From contig NZ_JANCLX010000003.1 of the NCBI RefSeq assembly GCF_024295805.1, forward strand, positions 367,597-431,596: 64,000 nucleotides of DNA, written 5' to 3'. The translations under genes and the position numbers were made by a program. The DNA is from Streptomyces cucumeris (GTDB taxonomy: Bacteria; Actinomycetota; Actinomycetes; Streptomycetales; Streptomycetaceae). Positions 60,730 through 64,000 of the stretch are shown here, piece after piece (the first letter of the stretch is position 1; each line of letters starts with the position of its first letter). The notes beneath the pieces are model-generated. The model did no database searches, was not told where the DNA came from, and worked only from the letters and a program-made list of their open reading frames with translations.

Positions 60730-62064
60730 GTGACACTGGACCATCTGCCCGTGGACTTCATCTGGGGTGTCTCGACGGCGTCGTACCAGATCGAGGGCGC
60801 CACCGAGGAGGACGGTCGCGGACCGTCGGTATGGGACACCTTCACCGCCCGCCCCGGCACGATCCGCGACGGGCACACCGGTGATGTGGCCTGCGACCAC
60901 TACCACCGGTACGAGGAGGACCTCGCGCTGATGGCCGAGGCGGGCCTCACCGGCTACCGCTTCTCCATCGCCTGGCCCCGGATCCAGCCGACCGGCAGGG
61001 GCGAGGTCAACCTCCGGGGCCTGGACTTCTATGACCGGCTGGTCGACGGCCTGCTGGTGCACGGCATCGAACCCGTCCCGACCCTGTTCCACTGGGACCT
61101 CCCGCAAGGCCTCGAGGACGACGGCGGCTGGCTGAACCGCGACACCGCGCACCGCTTCGCCGAGTACGCCGCCGTCATGGCCGACAAGCTGGGAGACCGC
61201 GTCCAGAAGTGGATCACGCTCAACGAGCCGTTCATCCATATGGTCTGGGGCTACGGCCTCGGCACCCACGCACCGGGCCGCACTCTGTTCCTGGACTGCC
61301 TGCCGGTCGCCCACCATCAGTTGCTCGGTCATGGCCTGGCGCTGAGGGAACTGCGGGCGCGCGGCCTCCAGGTGATGATCTCCAACAACTGCACCCCGGT
61401 CTGGCCCGCCTCGGACACCCCCGCCGACCGCACCGCCGCGCGGGCCTATGACAGCCTGCACAACCGGCTGTTCAACGATCCGATCCTCATGGGCACCTAC
61501 CCCGACCTGTCGGCCTTCGGCTCGGACGCCTCGCTCGGCCGCTCCGTCCGGGACGGCGATCTCGAACTGATCTCGGCACCCCTGGACGCGCTCGGTATCA
61601 ACTACTACAACCCGACCCGGATCCGGACACCGACGTCCGAGGGGCTGCCGTTCGAAGAGGCCCCCATCGAGGGCTACCGCCGCACCGCCTTCGACTGGCC
61701 CGTCGTCCCCGACGGTCTACGGGAACTGCTCGTCGGCCTCAAGGAGCGCTACCCGGCACTCCCGCCGGTCCACATCACGGAGAACGGCTGCTCGGCCGAG
61801 GACGTCGTCGCCGCGGACGGCACCATCGCGGACCTCGACCGCATCGACTACCTCGACACCCACCTCCGGGCCGTCGACGCCGCCGTGGCCCAGGGCGTGG
61901 ACGTACGCGGCTACTTCACCTGGACCCTGCTGGACAACTTCGAATGGGCCGAGGGTTTCCACCAGCGCTTCGGACTCGTCCACGTCGACCACGACACCCA
62001 GGTGCGCACCCCGAAGGCGTCCTTCGCGTGGTACCGCGACCTCATCCGCGCGCACCGCGGCTGA
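60730..62064 (+). CDS. Glycoside hydrolase family 1 beta-glucosidase-like enzyme
   Basis: 444 aa, the usual GH1 length. Motifs: DFIWGVSTASYQIEG, FSIAWPRIQPTG, ITLNEPF (acid/base Glu) and VHITENGC (nucleophile Glu near 355), and GYFTWTLLDNFEWAEGFHQRFGLVHVD. No signal peptide, so it cleaves imported beta-glucosides or aryl-glycosides in the cytoplasm. GTG 60730 has GGGGG seven bases upstream; GTG 60724 lies too near that site. Expected control by the divergent TetR. Confidence 0.93.
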   Translation: MTLDHLPVDFIWGVSTASYQIEGATEEDGRGPSVWDTFTARPGTIRDGHTGDVACDHYHRYEEDLALMAEAGLTGYRFSIAWPRIQPTGRGEVNLRGLDFYDRLVDGLLVHGIEPVPTLFHWDLPQGLEDDGGWLNRDTAHRFAEYAAVMADKLGDRVQKWITLNEPFIHMVWGYGLGTHAPGRTLFLDCLPVAHHQLLGHGLALRELRARGLQVMISNNCTPVWPASDTPADRTAARAYDSLHNRLFNDPILMGTYPDLSAFGSDASLGRSVRDGDLELISAPLDALGINYYNPTRIRTPTSEGLPFEEAPIEGYRRTAFDWPVVPDGLRELLVGLKERYPALPPVHITENGCSAEDVVAADGTIADLDRIDYLDTHLRAVDAAVAQGVDVRGYFTWTLLDNFEWAEGFHQRFGLVHVDHDTQVRTPKASFAWYRDLIRAHRG

Positions 62065-62121
62065 GCTCCCGGAACAGGACGCAGCACAGGTCAGGCAGCT
62101 CCCAGCGGCGTTCGCGCCGGC

Positions 62122-62313
62122 TCAGCCCAGACGCCCGCGCTCCGATTCTTCCCGATACTCAGGGCAGTCAGGGTTGCGGCACGGGCCGGGGCTCCACACG
62201 GGCACGAAGATCCCGAGAGTCTTGTGCCGCTTGATGACCGTGTCCAGGGCGCCCTTGCAGGCCGGGCATGCAAGCGCCTCCTGCGGGCCGTCCCTACGCT
62301 TTACTTTACTCAT
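62122..62313 (-). CDS. Small zinc-ribbon-like protein
   Basis: 63 aa with CPACKGALDTVIKRHKTLGIFVPVWSPGPCRNPDCPEYREE, so four Cys in two CxxC-like pairs that could bind zinc. The basic N-terminus begins MSKVKRRDGPQ with AT-rich codons. Ribosome site weak. It is convergent with the beta-glucosidase gene and divergent from the TerC gene. Function unknown; it resembles short conserved actinomycete proteins. Confidence 0.55.
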   Translation of the reverse strand: MSKVKRRDGPQEALACPACKGALDTVIKRHKTLGIFVPVWSPGPCRNPDCPEYREESERGRLG

Positions 62314-62461
62314 TCTTTAATAATAGCCGCCTCGGGTGATAAAAGTAGTGTCTCGTTCAATTTCTCGCTCCGAGGGCATTGCTGCACTCGCTGGGTCCGG
62401 CGAATTGCCGCAAACTCCTGTATGAGGGTCTGCGCGTTCGCAAGGGCAGGACACGGAGAAG

Positions 62462-63514
62462 GTGGCTGACGTGCTCGAGGTCCCACTCTGGCTCTGGGGA
62501 GCGTTCGCCGCGACAGTGGTGGGGTCGCTGGCGGTAGACCTGCTGGCCCACCGCACCGCCCACGTCATCGGCTTCAAGGAGGCTGCTGCCTGGAGCTGCC
62601 TGTGGGTGGGCCTGGCACTGGCCTTCGCCGGTGTCGTCTTTCTCGTCCTCGGCACAAAGGCCGGTACCGAATACACCACCGCGTGGCTGCTGGAGAAGAG
62701 CCTGTCGGTGGACAACCTTTTCGTCTTCGCAGTGATCTTCGCCTATTTCAAGGTCCCTCGTGCCTACCAGCACCGGGTCCTGTTCTTCGGCGTGATGGGC
62801 GCCCTGATCTTCCGCGGGATCTTTCTCTCGCTCGGCGTCGCCGTCGTCAGCCGCTTCACCGCCGTGCTGTTCGCCTTCGCCGCGGTGCTCTTCTACAGCA
62901 CCTACAAGCTCCTCAAAGGCGACGAGGAGACCTTCGACCCGGACAAGAGCTTCGCCTTGCGACTATTGCGCAAGATCGTCCCCGTGCGGGACGAGTACGC
63001 GGGCATGAAGTTCTTCGTCAAGGAGGCCGGCAAACGCGTGGCGACCCCGCTCCTCGCGGTGGTCGCCGCGATCGAGGGCGCCGACCTGATCTTCGCGGTC
63101 GACAGTGTTCCCGCCGTCCTGGCCGTCAGCGATGACGCCTTCATCGTCTACACCAGCAACGCGTTCGCGATCCTGGGCCTGCGGGCCCTGTACTTCATGC
63201 TCGCGGGCCTGCTGGACCGCTTCCACTACCTGAACAAGGGCCTCGCGATCATCCTCAGCTTCATCGGCGTCAAGCTCATCCTCCAGGCGTCCCACAAGAT
63301 GATCAGTAGCAGCATCCCGGAGATCCCCTCGCCGATCAGCCTCGCGGTCATCGTGATCGTTCTGGCCGCATCCGTCGCCCTCAGCCTGCTACGCCCCGCC
63401 CCGGCCCACCCGGCCCCCGGGGGTGAAGACGAACAGGAGGATCCGGCAACCATGCGCCCTGGACCGGGCAGCCCCCTGGGCGCGGAGCGGGAGCCACGCG
63501 ACGACCCGCCCTGA
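62462..63514 (+). CDS. TerC-family integral membrane protein
   Basis: 350 aa with about nine membrane helices and the TerC signatures EKSLSVDNLFVFAVIFAYFKVP, GVMGALIFRGIFLSLG and EGADLIFAVDSVPAVLAVSDDAFIVYTSNAFAILGLRALYFMLAGLLDRF. Acidic residues inside helices (DN, EGAD, DS) are thought to bind metal ions; the family is linked with tellurite resistance and metal homeostasis, including Mn export. GGAGAAG upstream of GTG 62462. The C-terminus is a hydrophilic Pro/Glu-rich tail. Confidence 0.9.
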   Translation: MADVLEVPLWLWGAFAATVVGSLAVDLLAHRTAHVIGFKEAAAWSCLWVGLALAFAGVVFLVLGTKAGTEYTTAWLLEKSLSVDNLFVFAVIFAYFKVPRAYQHRVLFFGVMGALIFRGIFLSLGVAVVSRFTAVLFAFAAVLFYSTYKLLKGDEETFDPDKSFALRLLRKIVPVRDEYAGMKFFVKEAGKRVATPLLAVVAAIEGADLIFAVDSVPAVLAVSDDAFIVYTSNAFAILGLRALYFMLAGLLDRFHYLNKGLAIILSFIGVKLILQASHKMISSSIPEIPSPISLAVIVIVLAASVALSLLRPAPAHPAPGGEDEQEDPATMRPGPGSPLGAEREPRDDPP

Positions 63515-63924
63515 ACCACGTGACCGTATGCCACCTGCCCCCTGACCCCTGGCCCCGAGAAACAACTGAGTTGAGCTCCGCCCGGGCCGGGGCATGCCTC
63601 CCCTGCGGTCCAAGTGGCACGGCCGCTTCGGGTCGAAGTAGCCAGCCGTTCACAACTCTTCTGTCAGGGAGCGCAGTTCGGCCACCACGTCGGCGCCGGA
63701 CGGTGCGTGATCGGGGTCGGCCGGCCACTGCGGCATCGGGCCGGAGAGCAGCGCGAGCGGCACCGATCGGGCACTGCAGAAACCGCATGAAGTCACCGCA
63801 CACCGGACAGGATCTTCGCCCCCGGAGGGACGCCGTCACCGACCTGGGCCCGGGGCGGCCGCGTTTCCCCGAGCCGCACATGGCCGGGGCCGGGCGCGGT
63901 CCGGGGAGGATGCGGCTGCTGCGG
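63515..63924. other. Intergenic stretch, no confident gene
   Basis: About 400 bp. On the minus strand, near 63660-63770, one frame ends ...PMPQWPADPDHAPSGADVVAELRSLTEEL with a stop at 63656-63658, which could be the C-terminus of a gene that runs off the damaged contig end; I could not assign it. Confidence 0.35.
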
Positions 63925-64000
63925 CGGGGGGGGGGGGGCCCGGGCCCCCCCCCCCCCCCCCCCCCACCCCCCCGGGGGGGTTAAAACCCCCCCCCCCCCC
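63925..64000. repeat. Homopolymer/low-complexity contig end
   Basis: Runs of G and C (more than ten each), a short TTAAAA break and further C make up the last 76 bases. This is not normal Streptomyces sequence and probably reflects an assembly or read-end artefact. Confidence 0.7.

Noticed and set aside
62091..62273. 60-aa minus-strand frame overlapping the zinc-ribbon gene
   Set aside because: Lacks the Cys motifs, which are in the other frame; treated as a shadow.

Overview
The window is high-GC actinomycete DNA, almost certainly from Streptomyces. The evidence is strong G/C bias at third codon positions, frequent GTG and TTG starts, 4-bp ATGA/GTGA gene overlaps, rare TTA codons, and families typical of the genus (STAND/WD40 ATPases, GlxA regulators, TerD fusions, a WXG-like toxin). 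No rRNA, tRNA or CRISPR array was seen. The right end (from about 63925) dissolves into G/C homopolymers and looks like a bad contig end.

Layout. 0.05-12 kb is a mixed region: a secreted GH97 glycosidase, an SMI1/KNR4 protein, a large HTH-STAND-WD40 ATPase, a secreted tryptophan-rich repeat protein, an RlmA-type rRNA methyltransferase, and a divergent XRE regulator/SDR pair. 12.1-12.6 kb is an unusual GC-rich leader with several hairpins, two of them mutually exclusive, and a three-copy tandem repeat whose units each fold into the same small hairpin. It precedes a 21-gene, mostly translationally coupled exopolysaccharide (EPS) operon (12.6-40.1 kb). That operon holds a priming sugar transferase, an AlgD-like GDP-mannose dehydrogenase, three glycosyltransferases, two Wzz-like proteins with decayed kinase folds, an asparagine synthase, a bi-domain oxidoreductase, a heparinase II/III-type lyase, a beta-helix lipoprotein, a Wzy-like polymerase, a Wzx-like flippase, a CDP-sugar module (cytidylyltransferase, C-methyltransferase, epimerase, 3,5-epimerase, aminotransferase), a LmbE deacetylase, a pyruvyl transferase and a DUF4910 metallopeptidase-like protein. 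TTA codons in the leader region and in three operon genes suggest developmental (bldA) control.

40.1-44.6 kb (minus strand) holds a PAP2 phosphatase and a compact pterin-type set: FolE, QueD, a small QueD-like protein, a nucleobase deaminase and a BBE-type flavin oxidase. 45-49 kb is regulator/enzyme pairs with clear inverted-repeat operators: GlxA with a saccharopine dehydrogenase-like protein, and YafY/WYL with a VOC protein.

49.4-51.5 kb is a polymorphic toxin (WXG-like N-terminus, restriction-endonuclease-fold C-terminus) with its probable immunity gene. 51.7-56.8 kb carries a monooxygenase, a rare exonuclease-BRCT-BRCT-TerD fusion, a crystallin J1-like protein, a HAD phosphatase, a decayed transposase fragment and a methyltransferase/TetR pair. 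57.7-62.1 kb looks like a small regulon: a TetR repressor whose operator occurs in front of both a GH1 beta-glucosidase and a secreted dipeptidase-like protein. A small zinc-ribbon protein and a TerC membrane protein close the window.

The best candidates for something undescribed are the EPS operon with its leader, the pterin mini-cluster and the two-site TetR regulon.
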